From: JBDTSW01 sp963807385
Lineage (GTDB): Bacteria > Actinomycetota > Thermoleophilia > Solirubrobacterales > 70-9
Reading direction: 5' to 3'
NCBI GenBank assembly: GCA_963807385.1
Contig: CAWEBQ010000002.1
Span: forward strand, 1,116,001 to 1,180,000
DNA length: 64,000 nt
Part shown: piece by piece, positions 17,789 to 26,621 of the stretch
Numbering within the stretch: the stretch's first letter is position 1
Layout of the letters: each line of letters starts with the position of its first letter
Made by a program: the position numbers and the translations under genes
The notes under the pieces: model-generated
What the model was told of the DNA's origin: nothing
The model's database searches: none
Seen by the model: the letters and a program-made list of their open reading frames with translations, nothing else

Positions 17789-17848
17789 TTGCTTGCTCCT
17801 TCTCGGGGCGGCCCCGGGGACGGCCGGGGCGGGGCTGAGGGGTTGGCA

Positions 17849-19321
17849 ATGCTAGAACACCCGTTGATGCAGGTTGACGTGCTCACCGGGGCCGTGGAGG
17901 CTGACCTCGAGGTCCTGGGACTCCCGGACGGCGAGAGCGTGCCCGCCGCGATCGCTGAAGTTCCGGGCGCGAACGACGTCAAGACCGCCTTCAAGAAGAC
18001 AACGCTCTTGAGGCCGTCGCCGGCCGAGCGGCTGCTCGTCGTCGGCCTGGGCAAGCGCGAGGAGCTGACCCCGGAGCGACTGCGGGTGGCGGCCACGGTG
18101 GCCCTGAGGCAGGCGCAGGCCGTCGACGCGTCCTCCGTCGCCTGGGCGCTGCCGGAGGGCTCCGACCACATCGAGCTACACCAAGCCGCAGCGGCGATCG
18201 TCGAGGGGACGATCCTCGCGTCCTACCGCTTCGAACGTTTCCACACGGCGGACGACGAGGCCAAGCCCGGCGCCGTCGAACGCCTCGCGCTGGTCGCCTC
18301 CGAGGGCGCGGATGCAGACGCCCTCGCCGCCGAGGCCCGGTTCGCCCGGGCCAGCGCGGTTGGTGCCAACCGGGCTCGCGAGCTCCAGGACCTGCCGGCC
18401 AACATCCTGAACCCCACCTACCTCGCCGACCGGGCCCGCCAGATCGCGGTGGCGTTCGAGCCGGTCGCGGTGGACGTGATCGACCGCGCGGGGATGGAGG
18501 AGGCAGGTATGGGCGGCCTCGTGGCCGTCTCGCAGGGCACCGCCGCCGAGCCCGCCCTGATCGCGCTGCGCTACTCCGGCGGCGCCGAGGGCCAGCCGCC
18601 GGTGGGCTTTGTCGGCAAGGCGGTGACGTTCGACTCCGGCGGGATCTCGATCAAGCCCTCTCAGAAGATGGAGGAGATGAAGTTCGACATGTCGGGCGGC
18701 GCCGCCGTACTGGAGGCGGTCGCGACGATCGCCGAGCTCGGCCTTCCCCTGAACGTCGTCGCAGCGATCCCAGCGACGGAGAACATGCCGAGCGGGACCG
18801 CAACCCGCCCCGGCGACATCATCACCCAGCTCAACGGGAAGACGGTGGAGGTCAACAACACCGACGCCGAGGGACGGCTGATCCTGGCCGATGCCCTCAC
18901 CTACTGCGTCCGCGAGCTGGGCGCGGAGCGGGTGGTCAACCTCGCGACGCTGACCGGGGCGGTCGTCGTCGCCCTCGGCTCGACCTACACCGCGCTGATC
19001 TCCAACGACGACGATTGGGCCGCCGCCATCGGCGCCGCAGGAGACCGCGCGGGCGAGCTGGCCTGGCGCCTGCCGCTACACGAGGAGTACAAGGAGCTGA
19101 CGAAGGGCAAGTACGCCGACCTCACAAACTCCTCGAGCAAGCGCAAGGCCGGGACGATCTACGCCGGCTCGTTCCTCGAGGAGTTCGTGGATGAGAAGCC
19201 CTGGGTCCACCTCGACATCGCGGGGACGGCCTGGGACACCGGCCGCGAGTACGTGGGGACCGGCGCCACAGGCGTGGGCGTTCGTCTGCTGACGGCGCTG
19301 GCTCGCGACCTCTCGCGCTAG
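17849..19321 (+). CDS. pepA: Leucyl aminopeptidase (M17)
   Basis: 490 residues. It is a cytosolic hexameric metallo-exopeptidase that removes N-terminal residues. Metal ligands are seen in GKAVTFDSGGISIKPS and NTDAEGRLILADAL. The C-terminal region SSSKRKAGTIYAGSFLEEFV and WVHLDIAGTAW is canonical. ATG 17849 is chosen because a GAGGGG SD lies 8 nt upstream. A second in-frame ATG is at 17867. The frame is open far upstream, but only as antisense to the thiolase gene. Confidence 0.93.
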   Translation: MLEHPLMQVDVLTGAVEADLEVLGLPDGESVPAAIAEVPGANDVKTAFKKTTLLRPSPAERLLVVGLGKREELTPERLRVAATVALRQAQAVDASSVAWALPEGSDHIELHQAAAAIVEGTILASYRFERFHTADDEAKPGAVERLALVASEGADADALAAEARFARASAVGANRARELQDLPANILNPTYLADRARQIAVAFEPVAVDVIDRAGMEEAGMGGLVAVSQGTAAEPALIALRYSGGAEGQPPVGFVGKAVTFDSGGISIKPSQKMEEMKFDMSGGAAVLEAVATIAELGLPLNVVAAIPATENMPSGTATRPGDIITQLNGKTVEVNNTDAEGRLILADALTYCVRELGAERVVNLATLTGAVVVALGSTYTALISNDDDWAAAIGAAGDRAGELAWRLPLHEEYKELTKGKYADLTNSSSKRKAGTIYAGSFLEEFVDEKPWVHLDIAGTAWDTGREYVGTGATGVGVRLLTALARDLSR

Positions 19322-19339
19322 CGCCGGCGCTCGCTGGGT

Positions 19340-19360
19340 CCCGCCGGTGACGCCGGCGGG
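19340..19360 (+). terminator. Hairpin after pepA
   Basis: CCCGCCGG (19340-19347) and CCGGCGGG (19353-19360) form an 8-bp stem with a 5-nt loop, 18 nt after the pepA stop. No T-tract is seen. Confidence 0.45.
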
Positions 19361-19409
19361 CGTCGCCGGCAAGCCTCAGGCGCCCGCCCAGCGTCTAAGT
19401 TCCCCGTCC

Positions 19410-20555
19410 ATGGATTTCGATCTCACCGACGAGCAGCGACTGCTGCGCGACACCGTCCGCGACTTCGCAGATCAGGAGGTACGCCCGGTCGCCGAGGAGC
19501 TCGACCGGACGAAGAGCTTCCCATACGAGATCGTCGCCAAGATGGGCGAGCTGGGCCTGATGGGGATCCCGTTCCCGGAGGAGTACGGAGGCGGCGGCGC
19601 CGACAGCCTGACCTACGCGCTCGCGATCGAGGAGCTGGCCCGCGTCGACTCCTCCGTGGGGATCACGGTCGCCGCCCATACCTCGCTCGGAACGATGCCG
19701 ATCCACCTCTGGGGAACCGACTCACAGCGAGACGAGTGGCTGCCCGAGCTGTGCTCGGGCCGCAGGCTGGCGGCGTTCGGGCTCACCGAGCCGGAAGCAG
19801 GCTCCGACGCGGGCGCCACACGGACGACGGCGGCGCTCGCCGACGGCGAATGGGTGATCAACGGCTCCAAGCAGTTCATCACCAACTCCGGCACCGACAT
19901 CACGGGCTGCGTCTCGATCACGGCAGTGACCGGCCGCGGCGAGGGCGCAACGGAGATCTCCAACATCATCGTTCCCAACGGGACCCCCGGCTACGAGGTA
20001 GGCGAGGCCTACCGGAAGATGGGGTGGAACGCCTCGGACACCAGGCCGCTCACCTTCGACGACTGCCGGGTGCCGGAGGCGAACCTCCTCGGACGCCGCG
20101 GCGACGGCTTCAAGCAGTTCCTGCACATCCTCGACGGGGGGCGCATCGGGGTGGCCGCCATGGGGCTCGGACTAGCGCAGGGCGCCCTCGACGAGGCGAT
20201 CGCGTACGCGAAGGAGCGGCGGGCGTTCGGCCAGCCAATCTCCAAGTTCCAGGCCATCCAGGCCAAGATCGCCGACATCTCAACGGAGATCGAGGCCGCG
20301 CGCCTTCTGACCTACAAGGCGGCGATCCTCAAGGACCGGGGCGAGCCGTTTACGCTCACCGCGGCGCAGGCGAAGCTGAAGACGGGACGGCTCGCCGTGC
20401 GATCCGCTGAGGAGGCGGTGCAGATCCACGGGGGCTACGGGTACATCGAGGAGTACCCGGTGTGCCGTTTCTACCGCGACGCCAAGATCCTTACGATCGG
20501 CGAGGGGACTGACGAGGTCCAGCAGATGGTGATCGCGCGCCAGCTCGGCTGCTGA
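19410..20555 (+). CDS. Acyl-CoA dehydrogenase
   Basis: 381 residues, the usual length of short/medium-chain acyl-CoA dehydrogenases. The N-terminal MDFDLTDEQRLLRDTVRDF is typical, followed by the FAD/substrate segment GLTEPEAGSDAGA and the C-terminal HGGYGYIEEYPVCRFYRDAKI...EGTDEVQ signature, where the glutamate of YIEEYP is the expected catalytic base. It is a flavoenzyme that donates electrons to the ETF encoded at 909-2700. It is adjacent to but apparently not in an operon with pepA. Confidence 0.94.
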   Translation: MDFDLTDEQRLLRDTVRDFADQEVRPVAEELDRTKSFPYEIVAKMGELGLMGIPFPEEYGGGGADSLTYALAIEELARVDSSVGITVAAHTSLGTMPIHLWGTDSQRDEWLPELCSGRRLAAFGLTEPEAGSDAGATRTTAALADGEWVINGSKQFITNSGTDITGCVSITAVTGRGEGATEISNIIVPNGTPGYEVGEAYRKMGWNASDTRPLTFDDCRVPEANLLGRRGDGFKQFLHILDGGRIGVAAMGLGLAQGALDEAIAYAKERRAFGQPISKFQAIQAKIADISTEIEAARLLTYKAAILKDRGEPFTLTAAQAKLKTGRLAVRSAEEAVQIHGGYGYIEEYPVCRFYRDAKILTIGEGTDEVQQMVIARQLGC

Positions 20556-20709
20556 GGCGAACTACACCATCGCTTGCGGATCGCCCCGCGACGGCGGTTC
20601 TTTGCCCTTTTTGCGGCTTCCTCATGCGGTTTTCCGGCCTCGGGCCCCTTTAACGTCCAATCCCGGGCCTAGAGTTGCCCCGTTCCTGCCACCCACGAGA
20701 GGGGTCCGC

Positions 20710-20910
20710 ATGGCACTGGAGGAAAGAACGTCGCGCCGCAACCGCAAGCCCTCGAGGCTCGCGCTGCAGCTGACCGACGCCTTCGCCGCGCTCGACGAGT
20801 GGTCGGAGGTAAAGGTCGTCCGCAACGAATACGGCCGCCGCAACAGGGTGGTGCACCTGCGCCCCGCCGGTTCCGGGCCTCATCCCTACGACTGGTCAGC
20901 CGCCGCCTAG
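20710..20910 (+). CDS. Small basic protein of unknown function
   Basis: 66 residues, basic N-terminal half (RTSRRNRKPSRL), a helix LALQLTDAFAALDEWSE, and a short C-terminal end. No transmembrane helix. ATG 20710 follows GAGAGGGG with good spacing. I do not recognise it. The preceding 150 bp (20556-20709) hold no other gene that I can support. Confidence 0.5.
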   Translation: MALEERTSRRNRKPSRLALQLTDAFAALDEWSEVKVVRNEYGRRNRVVHLRPAGSGPHPYDWSAAA

Positions 20911-20941
20911 GAAGACAAGCCCGACCGCAGCGCAGCCCGGC

Positions 20942-21352
20942 TCAGGCCGCTGGCTTCGCCGTGATCTCCTGAGGACCCCGCGAGGCGATGTCCGCGGCAC
21001 GCCCGGCCTCGCCTCCGATCCCGTAGAAGGCCAGCAGATCGACCTCCTTGGCGCGCGTGAGACCCGACTTCGGCTCGATCTTGGGGGCCTTGCGGATCTG
21101 GTCGCGGGCGTAGGGCACCCAGACGTGGCCGGCGACGGCGACGGCGTCGCGGGCCGGCACCAGACAGAAGTGGCCGAAGCGGCCCATGCGCGAGAGGAGC
21201 CACTCTGGCTTGCCGCTCTCGGCATCAACGTAGACGCCCTCGACCTTGCCGACGTTGCCCCCTGCGATCTCGTCGAGCTTGTAACCGGCCCAGCCGACGA
21301 CCTCCTCCGAGGAGGGTCCCGAGTCGGTCGCGGTATCGGTCGCCTCAGCCAT
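20942..21352 (-). CDS. PRC-barrel domain protein
   Basis: 136 residues. After an acidic leader, residues 15-95 (WAGYKLDEIAGGNVGKVEGVYVDAESGKPEWLL...HVWVPYARDQIRKAP) match the PRC-barrel fold, a small beta-barrel found in photosynthetic reaction centres and in RNA-binding RimM. Here it is a stand-alone version. Its ATG overlaps the 3' end of meaB by 8 nt, so the two are co-translated. The role is unknown. Confidence 0.75.
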   Translation of the reverse strand: MAEATDTATDSGPSSEEVVGWAGYKLDEIAGGNVGKVEGVYVDAESGKPEWLLSRMGRFGHFCLVPARDAVAVAGHVWVPYARDQIRKAPKIEPKSGLTRAKEVDLLAFYGIGGEAGRAADIASRGPQEITAKPAA

Positions 21353-22310
21353 CTTCCATCCTTTCTAGCAGCTTGCGCGCGGCACTCGCCGGGTCCGTCC
21401 GGCGACTCACGACGCTGTCGAGGAGGGCCTCCCACTCCGGATCCTCCTGAGCCTTCCGCTCGAGGTCGCGCCGTAGTCGCGAGGTCGCGATCCCGATCAC
21501 CTCGGCACGGAGGTTGCGGGCCCGGCGCTCCGCCAGCGTCCCCTCGGCCTCGATCAGAGCGCGGTGCTCGTCGATGGCCTCGCGGAGCTTCGCGATGCCC
21601 TCCCCGCGAGTGGCCTCGGTCTTGACCACGGGCACGCGCCAGGAGCGATCGGGGCCCAGCGCCAGCACAGCCCGTACCTCGCGGACCATCGTGTCGGCCA
21701 GCGGGTGATCGGACTTGTTGACGACGATCACGTCGGGTATCTCCATCACGCCGGCCTTGAGTGCCTGGATCGAGTCGCCGGACCCCGGCATCAGCGCCAG
21801 CACGATCGTGTCGGCATGGTCCACCACGTCGATCTCGCCCTGGCCCACCCCGACGGTCTCAACCAGCACGTGGCCCTTGCCGGAGGCGTCCATCAGAAGC
21901 GCCGCCTGAAGCGCCGCCTCAGCCAGGCCGCCCAGCGAGCCCCGGGTCGCCATCGAGCGGATGAACACGCCGGGGTCGAGGAAGTGGTCGGTCAGGCGGA
22001 TCCGGTCCCCGAGGACGGCGCCCTGGGTGAACGGGCTGGAGGGGTCGACCGACAGCACGCCGACCTCGCTGCCGTCCTCGCGCAACGACGCCGTGAGCGC
22101 CCCGATCAGCGTGCTCTTCCCCACGCCGGGGGGGCCGGTGAGTCCGACTATGCGGGCGTTGCCCGTGCGCGGGTAGAGCTCGGCGACCAGCTCGTCGCCC
22201 GCAGGGTCGCGGTTCTCGACCAGGCTGATCGCCCGCGCGAGCGCGCGTCCCTCACCGGCCAGCACCCGCTCGGCGAGCGGACGCTCGGCTTGCCTGGTCG
22301 ATTCGCCCAT
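21345..22310 (-). CDS. meaB: Methylmalonyl-CoA mutase-associated GTPase (MeaB/ArgK family)
   Basis: 321 residues. Walker A GPPGVGKS (residues 59-66), the GVGQGEIDVV switch-type region, and the NKSD specificity motif are present. G3E-family chaperone that loads and protects adenosylcobalamin on methylmalonyl-CoA mutase. It serves the mutase subunits at 2904-5358, although not adjacent. The start ATG 22310 is divergent from the acyltransferase gene. An inverted repeat with internal direct repeats lies between them. Confidence 0.93.
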   Translation of the reverse strand: MGESTRQAERPLAERVLAGEGRALARAISLVENRDPAGDELVAELYPRTGNARIVGLTGPPGVGKSTLIGALTASLREDGSEVGVLSVDPSSPFTQGAVLGDRIRLTDHFLDPGVFIRSMATRGSLGGLAEAALQAALLMDASGKGHVLVETVGVGQGEIDVVDHADTIVLALMPGSGDSIQALKAGVMEIPDVIVVNKSDHPLADTMVREVRAVLALGPDRSWRVPVVKTEATRGEGIAKLREAIDEHRALIEAEGTLAERRARNLRAEVIGIATSRLRRDLERKAQEDPEWEALLDSVVSRRTDPASAARKLLERMEDG

Positions 22311-22323
22311 CGGGCGTGGCAGT

Positions 22324-22411
22324 CTAGAGGCGTGATGTCGGTTCCCCGCGCACACGGATGACGCCCGGACAGCGCCCCCGCGCACACGGGTTACCCACAT
22401 CAAGCCTCTAG
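22324..22411. repeat. 15-nt inverted repeat enclosing 14-nt direct repeats between divergent genes
   Basis: CTAGAGGCGTGATGT (22324-22338) pairs with ACATCAAGCCTCTAG (22397-22411), one mismatch. Inside, CCCCGCGCACACGG occurs twice exactly (22344-22357 and 22376-22389), 32 bp apart. It fills the gap between meaB and the acyltransferase. It could be a regulator-binding array. Confidence 0.6.
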
Positions 22412-22424
22412 GCTCCACGCCGCC

Positions 22425-23072
22425 TTGATCCGCTCTCTGCGCTTCTTCGCCTCCCACGGGATGCTCAACGCCCGGTACGGGCGCCTGCTGTGGCGCTACC
22501 TCTGGCGCCGATACCTCACCCGGGGCGGGCGGCGCTGGGAGACGGACGGACCGGTCTTCCTCGGTCGCAACCTGGAGATCGAAATCGGCGAGACCGGCAA
22601 GCTCAGCCTTGGCCGCTTCGTGTGGATCGGGGACGGGACCAAGATTCGCTGCCACGAGGGGCAGGTGACGATCGGGCCGAAGTCGGTGCTCGGCCAGGAC
22701 TGCACGATCTCCGCGTACAAGGACGTCCGGATCGGGGAGCAGTGCGTGATCGCCGACCGCTCGATGTTCATCGACTTCGACCACGGCATCACGGAGGTCG
22801 AGCGCCCGATCCGGGCTCAGGGGATCTACAAGGAGCCCGTGACGGTCGGCTCGAACGTGTGGATCGGCTACGGAGCGTGCGTGCTGCGCGGCGTCTCCGT
22901 CGGCGACAACTCGGTTCTCGGCACCTACGCGGTGGCAACCAAGGACGTCCCCGCAAACGCAGTGGCGGCCGGCGCTCCCGCGCGGGTGATCAGGATGCGG
23001 GACGAGCCCGAGACCCTGCGCTGGGCGCATCCGGTCGAGCCGGCGCCCCCTGGGCCGGCCCCTGGGACCTGA
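22425..23072 (+). CDS. Acyltransferase with left-handed beta-helix (hexapeptide repeats)
   Basis: About 215 residues. Hexapeptide repeats run from residue 55 to 190 (IGDGTKI, VTIGPKSVLGQDC, VRIGEQCVIAD, VTVGSNVWIGYGACVLRGVSVGDNSVLGTYAVATKDVPANAVAAGAPARVI), the WcaJ/NodL/maltose-O-acetyltransferase style. The DFDHG segment supplies the probable catalytic histidine. It acetylates a sugar or antibiotic-like acceptor; the exact acceptor is unknown. The start is TTG 22425; ATG 22461 is the alternative. Confidence 0.8.
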   Translation: MIRSLRFFASHGMLNARYGRLLWRYLWRRYLTRGGRRWETDGPVFLGRNLEIEIGETGKLSLGRFVWIGDGTKIRCHEGQVTIGPKSVLGQDCTISAYKDVRIGEQCVIADRSMFIDFDHGITEVERPIRAQGIYKEPVTVGSNVWIGYGACVLRGVSVGDNSVLGTYAVATKDVPANAVAAGAPARVIRMRDEPETLRWAHPVEPAPPGPAPGT

Positions 23073-23112
23073 GCCACGGTGCGCTTCCCGAGGGGGGGCG
23101 AGAATCGCAGCG

Positions 23113-23151
23113 TTGGCGACTTACCTCAGACGTGTCGAGGAAACTCGCCAA
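23113..23151. repeat. 39-nt stem-loop element, copy 1
   Basis: TTGGCGA and TCGCCAA close a stem, with CCTC/GAGG and GAC/GTC as inner pairs. A 30/39 identical element occurs at 31761-31799. The GTG start of the next gene (23132) lies within this element. Confidence 0.6.
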
Positions 23152-23967
23152 TCGAGGGTGGGACGCCCTCATTGCCCGTGTGGCGGGGCGTCAGCATGGG
23201 CTAATCACCACTGAGCAGCTGGTCGAGATCGGGCTCTCCTCAGGCACGATCAGCGCCTGGTCGCGCTCCGGGCGCCTGCACCGCCTCCACCGCGGCGTCT
23301 ACGCAGTCGGCCACACCGACCTCGCCCGAGAGGGCTTCTGGATGGCGGCCGTCCTGGCCGGTGGGTCCCGAACGCTGCTGAGCCACCTGAGCGCCGCCTA
23401 CCTGTGGAAGCTGCTGGAGCCCGATGACGGCCCGATCCACATCACCGTCCCGACGAGCGGGGGCAGGGCACGCCGCAACGGCCTGGTGATCCACCGGGCC
23501 ATTCTCCTACCCAGCCAGACCACGTTTAGGGCTCGCATCCCGGTCACGCGTCCTACTCGGACCCTGTGCGACCTGCGCCGCATCGCCCCCGCCCACGTCT
23601 ACCGCGAGGCCCTGCGCCAGGCCGAGTACGACCGCCTACCCCTCGACCTCCCCACCGACGGCACCCGCTCCGAGCAGGAGAGCCTGTTCCTCGCCATCTG
23701 CCGGCGCTACCGGATCCCGCTGCCGGAGGTCAACCAGGAGCTGGGGCCATATACGGTGGACTTTCTCTGGCGTGCCGAGCGGCTGGTCGTCGAGACCGAC
23801 TCTTGGCCGGCCCACGGCGGCCGGGTCGCCTATTCCGGGACCGCGAGCGGGATCTCTGGCTGAAGCTCAACGGCTATGAAGTCGCCCGATTCACCAACGA
23901 GCAGCTCAGGCGGGAGCCGGCGACGGTGGCGGCGGGAGTCCGGGAGCTGCTGGTACGGCGCCGCTAG
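23132..23967 (+). CDS. AbiEi/DUF559-type protein, broken by a one-base deletion
   Basis: The N-terminal 60 residues (GLITTEQLVEIGLSSGTISAWSRSGRLHRLHRGVYAVG) are the winged-helix 'type IV toxin-antitoxin AbiEi antitoxin' module. The C-terminal part (GPYTVDFLWRAERLVVETDSW...LKLNGYEVARFTNEQL) is a DUF559/Vsr-like nuclease fold. The two parts are in different frames. The break is near 23836, where TATTCCGGGACC probably read TATTTCCGGGACC. With one base restored the protein has 278 residues, normal for the family. No partner toxin is next to it. Common in Thermoleophilia genomes; function unproven. Confidence 0.75.
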
Positions 23968-23979
23968 GGAAGGCGCGCG

Positions 23980-25170
23980 TCAGGTGCGCCCGACGCGGGC
24001 GAGCTCACCGTAGATCTCGGCCGTCCGCGCGGCCACGTCGGCCCAGTCGAAGCGCAGGACGTGCTCCGCGGCCTCCGCGATCAGTCCCTCGCGAAGCTCG
24101 CGATCGCTGAACACGCGCTCGACCATCTCCGCCATCGAGTCGGGGTCGCGGACGGTGAAGCGCAGGCCCGCCTCGCCGTGCGGGACGACCTCGCGCAGGC
24201 CGCCGGTGTCGGCGACGATGCAAGGGCAGCCGGAGACCATCGCCTCGAGCGCGACCAGCCCGAAGGGCTCGTAGATCGAGGGCACGACGCACACGTCGGC
24301 GATGCGGTAGAGCGAGTGCAGGACGTCGTCGCCCATCCATCCGAGGAAGCTGCCGTGCTCCATGAGCCCGAGCTCCTTCGCCTGGCGCCGAAGCTCCTGC
24401 TCGTGCGTGCCGGAGCCGGCGACCAAAAAGCGCGTGCCGGGATGGCGCTCGATCAAACGCGGCATCGCCTCCAGGGCGAGCTGGAACCCCTTCTCGTAGA
24501 CCAGGCGCCCGATCAGGAGTACGAGCTTCTCCTCGGGAGCGGCGAACTCGGCCCGAAGGCGGCGCAGGCCGGCCTCGTCCTGGGGCTGGAGGTCCTCAGG
24601 GTCGATCCCGTTCCAGATCACCGAGATCCGCTCGTCGGGCACGCCGAAGACGTCGGCGATCTGCTCGCGCATGTAGAACGAGCAACAGATCACGCGGTCA
24701 GCGCGATTCGTCATCCACCGCTCCACGCCATGGATGTGCGACTGAGGGTGTTTGTCGACCCAGCCCTGGTGGCGCCCGTACTCGGTGGCGTGGACGGTGG
24801 TCACGAGCGGCGTGTCAAAGCGCCTGGCGAGATGGTCACCCGCCATGGCCACGAGCCAGTCGTGGCCGTGGACCAGGTCGAAGTCGAAGCGGTCCCCCAG
24901 CTCGACGCCCGCGGCCAGCATGTCGGCGTTCATCCGCTCCACCCAGGCAACGAACTCGCTGAGATCGGTGGGCCGAGTGGGCTCGATCACGCGATGGACA
25001 TGGACTCCGCCCGCGACCTCCTCGGCAGGGGACTCCTCACCGCCGCGGGTGAGCACGTGGACCTCCGCTCCCAGGTCCACCAGCGCCTCGGAGAGCTTGC
25101 GGACATGGCGGGCGAGGCCACCCTCGATCAGTGGCGGGTACTCCCAGGAGAGGATCAGTACACGGCTCAT
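23980..25170 (-). CDS. GT4 alpha-glucosyltransferase (glycogen synthase-like, Rv3032-like)
   Basis: 396 residues, two Rossmann domains. SWEYPPLIEGGLARHV binds the nucleotide sugar, WNGID lies mid-protein, and the EX7E motif is in SIYEPFGLVALEAM. It elongates alpha-1,4-glucan chains from UDP- or ADP-glucose. The order methyltransferase, GH57, GT4 upstream to downstream matches the mycobacterial methylglucose lipopolysaccharide (MGLP) genes Rv3030-Rv3031-Rv3032. The gap to the GH57 gene is 2 bp, so they are one operon. Confidence 0.88.
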   Translation of the reverse strand: MSRVLILSWEYPPLIEGGLARHVRKLSEALVDLGAEVHVLTRGGEESPAEEVAGGVHVHRVIEPTRPTDLSEFVAWVERMNADMLAAGVELGDRFDFDLVHGHDWLVAMAGDHLARRFDTPLVTTVHATEYGRHQGWVDKHPQSHIHGVERWMTNRADRVICCSFYMREQIADVFGVPDERISVIWNGIDPEDLQPQDEAGLRRLRAEFAAPEEKLVLLIGRLVYEKGFQLALEAMPRLIERHPGTRFLVAGSGTHEQELRRQAKELGLMEHGSFLGWMGDDVLHSLYRIADVCVVPSIYEPFGLVALEAMVSGCPCIVADTGGLREVVPHGEAGLRFTVRDPDSMAEMVERVFSDRELREGLIAEAAEHVLRFDWADVAARTAEIYGELARVGRT

Positions 25171-25172
25171 GA

Positions 25173-26600
25173 CTACGGCTCTAGCAGGGGAGCGAGGCTC
25201 AGATCTGGCGCCAGGCTTCGCAGGCGCCCGTCGGGGTGAGCCCGTGAGTGTATGGCCTCGAGCATGCCCTCACCGTGGGCGACCGCGCGCCCGTAGGCGT
25301 AGTCGCCGGCCTGCTTGCGCGAGTCGAGGAAGGCCCAATCGCTGGCCTGGAGGGCCAGGAGCTCCCGCGTGGCACGCTCGGCGACCTCGGCGGGGAGCCC
25401 TCCGCGAACCCCGCGGATCAGCCGGAGCTCGAGGCGCCGGGCAGCCCATGCGAGGTCGGCGACCGGACGCGAGTCCCAGGTGCGCAGGTCCTTGCCCTCG
25501 CCCCAGGTCGAGGCCACCAACTCCCGCTCGGTGGCCGGGTGGCGCTCCAGCGCCCGGCTCGCGCTGACGAGGTCGACCCCGGCCGCGGCCGCGCCCTCCA
25601 CGACCTCCGCCAGCCACTCGGGCCCCTCCCACCACCAGTGGCCCAGCAGTTCGGTGTCGATCGCGAACACGCAGAGGCCGGGCCGGCCGCGCTCGTCGAG
25701 GTGGTCCTGGAGGCGCCGGGCGATCGACCCGATGAACTCGCGGCCCTGCTCGCGCGCCCGCCGTGCCCCGACGGCGGGGTCGTAGGGCTCCCCGGAGATC
25801 GCCCACGGCCTCGTGCCCCGCAGCGATTTGCGGTGGAAGTCCGCGTAGCCTGGATCGGACGGATAGCCGGCACCGGACCACAGCCACTGGATCGCCTCCC
25901 AGTCGATCGTGAGGGCCACGGGTCCTTCGCGGGTCGCCGCGGGGGTGAGGGCCGCGAGGCCGGTCTCGTGCGCGGACTGATCGACGCAGAAGCAGGGCAG
26001 GCCCCTCTCGGCCAGCAGCCGCTCCGCGCCGGGCTCATAGGCGCACTCCGGTAGCCAGAAACCCGCCGGCTCGCCGAAGCGGCGGCGATGAGAGCGCAGC
26101 CCCGCGTCGATCTGGAGCCGCGCCCCCGCCCGGGTTGCCAGCAGCGGCAGCACCGCGTGCGTGGCAGCCGACGCCATCAGCTCGGCCCTCCCCTCCTCCA
26201 GGGGACGGCGGAAGAGCGCGAGCAGGTCGTCTCCCATCTCGTCCAGCCGTCGATGCGCGGCGCGGTAGCGCTCAGCCTCGGCGGCGCAGGCACCTCGCAG
26301 CTCGGCGTCGGCGTCCGAGGCATCGGCTTCGGCCGAGGCGACGCGGTACTCCGCCACGAATGCTCGCAGCCGCTCGGCCACCCCCGGGGCCTCGAGCTGG
26401 TCGGCCAGGGCCGGCGTGACGGTGACCGTCACATCGCGGGCGATGTCCAGCACCGGCAGGTAGGAGCGGCAGACCGCATCGAACAGCCACTCCTCGCCGA
26501 ACGGATATGTGCCGTAACCCTCGACGTACGGCATATGACTGTGAAGGACGATCGCCAAATCCCCCAGAGGGGCCTCGCCCCCTGAGTCGGGGGCGATCAC
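25173..26600 (-). CDS. GH57 1,4-alpha-glucan branching enzyme (Rv3031-like)
   Basis: 475 residues. GH57 motif 1 is HSHMP (H20, H22). The nucleophile glutamate is E185 in GFWLPECAY, and the catalytic acid/base aspartate is D315 in FAIDTELLGHWW. A C-terminal helical domain, typical of the branching-enzyme/DUF1957 subgroup, follows. It creates alpha-1,6 branches in alpha-glucans or MGLP. The start is GTG 26600. It lies between the methyltransferase and the GT4, all on the same strand. Confidence 0.9.
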   Translation of the reverse strand: MIAPDSGGEAPLGDLAIVLHSHMPYVEGYGTYPFGEEWLFDAVCRSYLPVLDIARDVTVTVTPALADQLEAPGVAERLRAFVAEYRVASAEADASDADAELRGACAAEAERYRAAHRRLDEMGDDLLALFRRPLEEGRAELMASAATHAVLPLLATRAGARLQIDAGLRSHRRRFGEPAGFWLPECAYEPGAERLLAERGLPCFCVDQSAHETGLAALTPAATREGPVALTIDWEAIQWLWSGAGYPSDPGYADFHRKSLRGTRPWAISGEPYDPAVGARRAREQGREFIGSIARRLQDHLDERGRPGLCVFAIDTELLGHWWWEGPEWLAEVVEGAAAAGVDLVSASRALERHPATERELVASTWGEGKDLRTWDSRPVADLAWAARRLELRLIRGVRGGLPAEVAERATRELLALQASDWAFLDSRKQAGDYAYGRAVAHGEGMLEAIHSRAHPDGRLRSLAPDLSLAPLLEP

Positions 26601-26602
26601 GC

Positions 26603-26613
26603 GGTCTGACCCC
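26603..26613. repeat. Dispersed GGTCTGACCCC motif, copy 1
   Basis: An 11-nt version of the palindrome GGGGTCAGACCCC, just upstream of the GH57 start. Full 13-nt copies are in ftsZ (36542-36554) and parA (37764-37776). Confidence 0.45.
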
Positions 26614-26621
26614 GGGGGTGC

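Noticed and set aside
16538..17848. Upstream extension of the pepA reading frame
   Set aside because: It overlaps the thiolase gene antisense and has no start signal. The pepA family begins at 17849.
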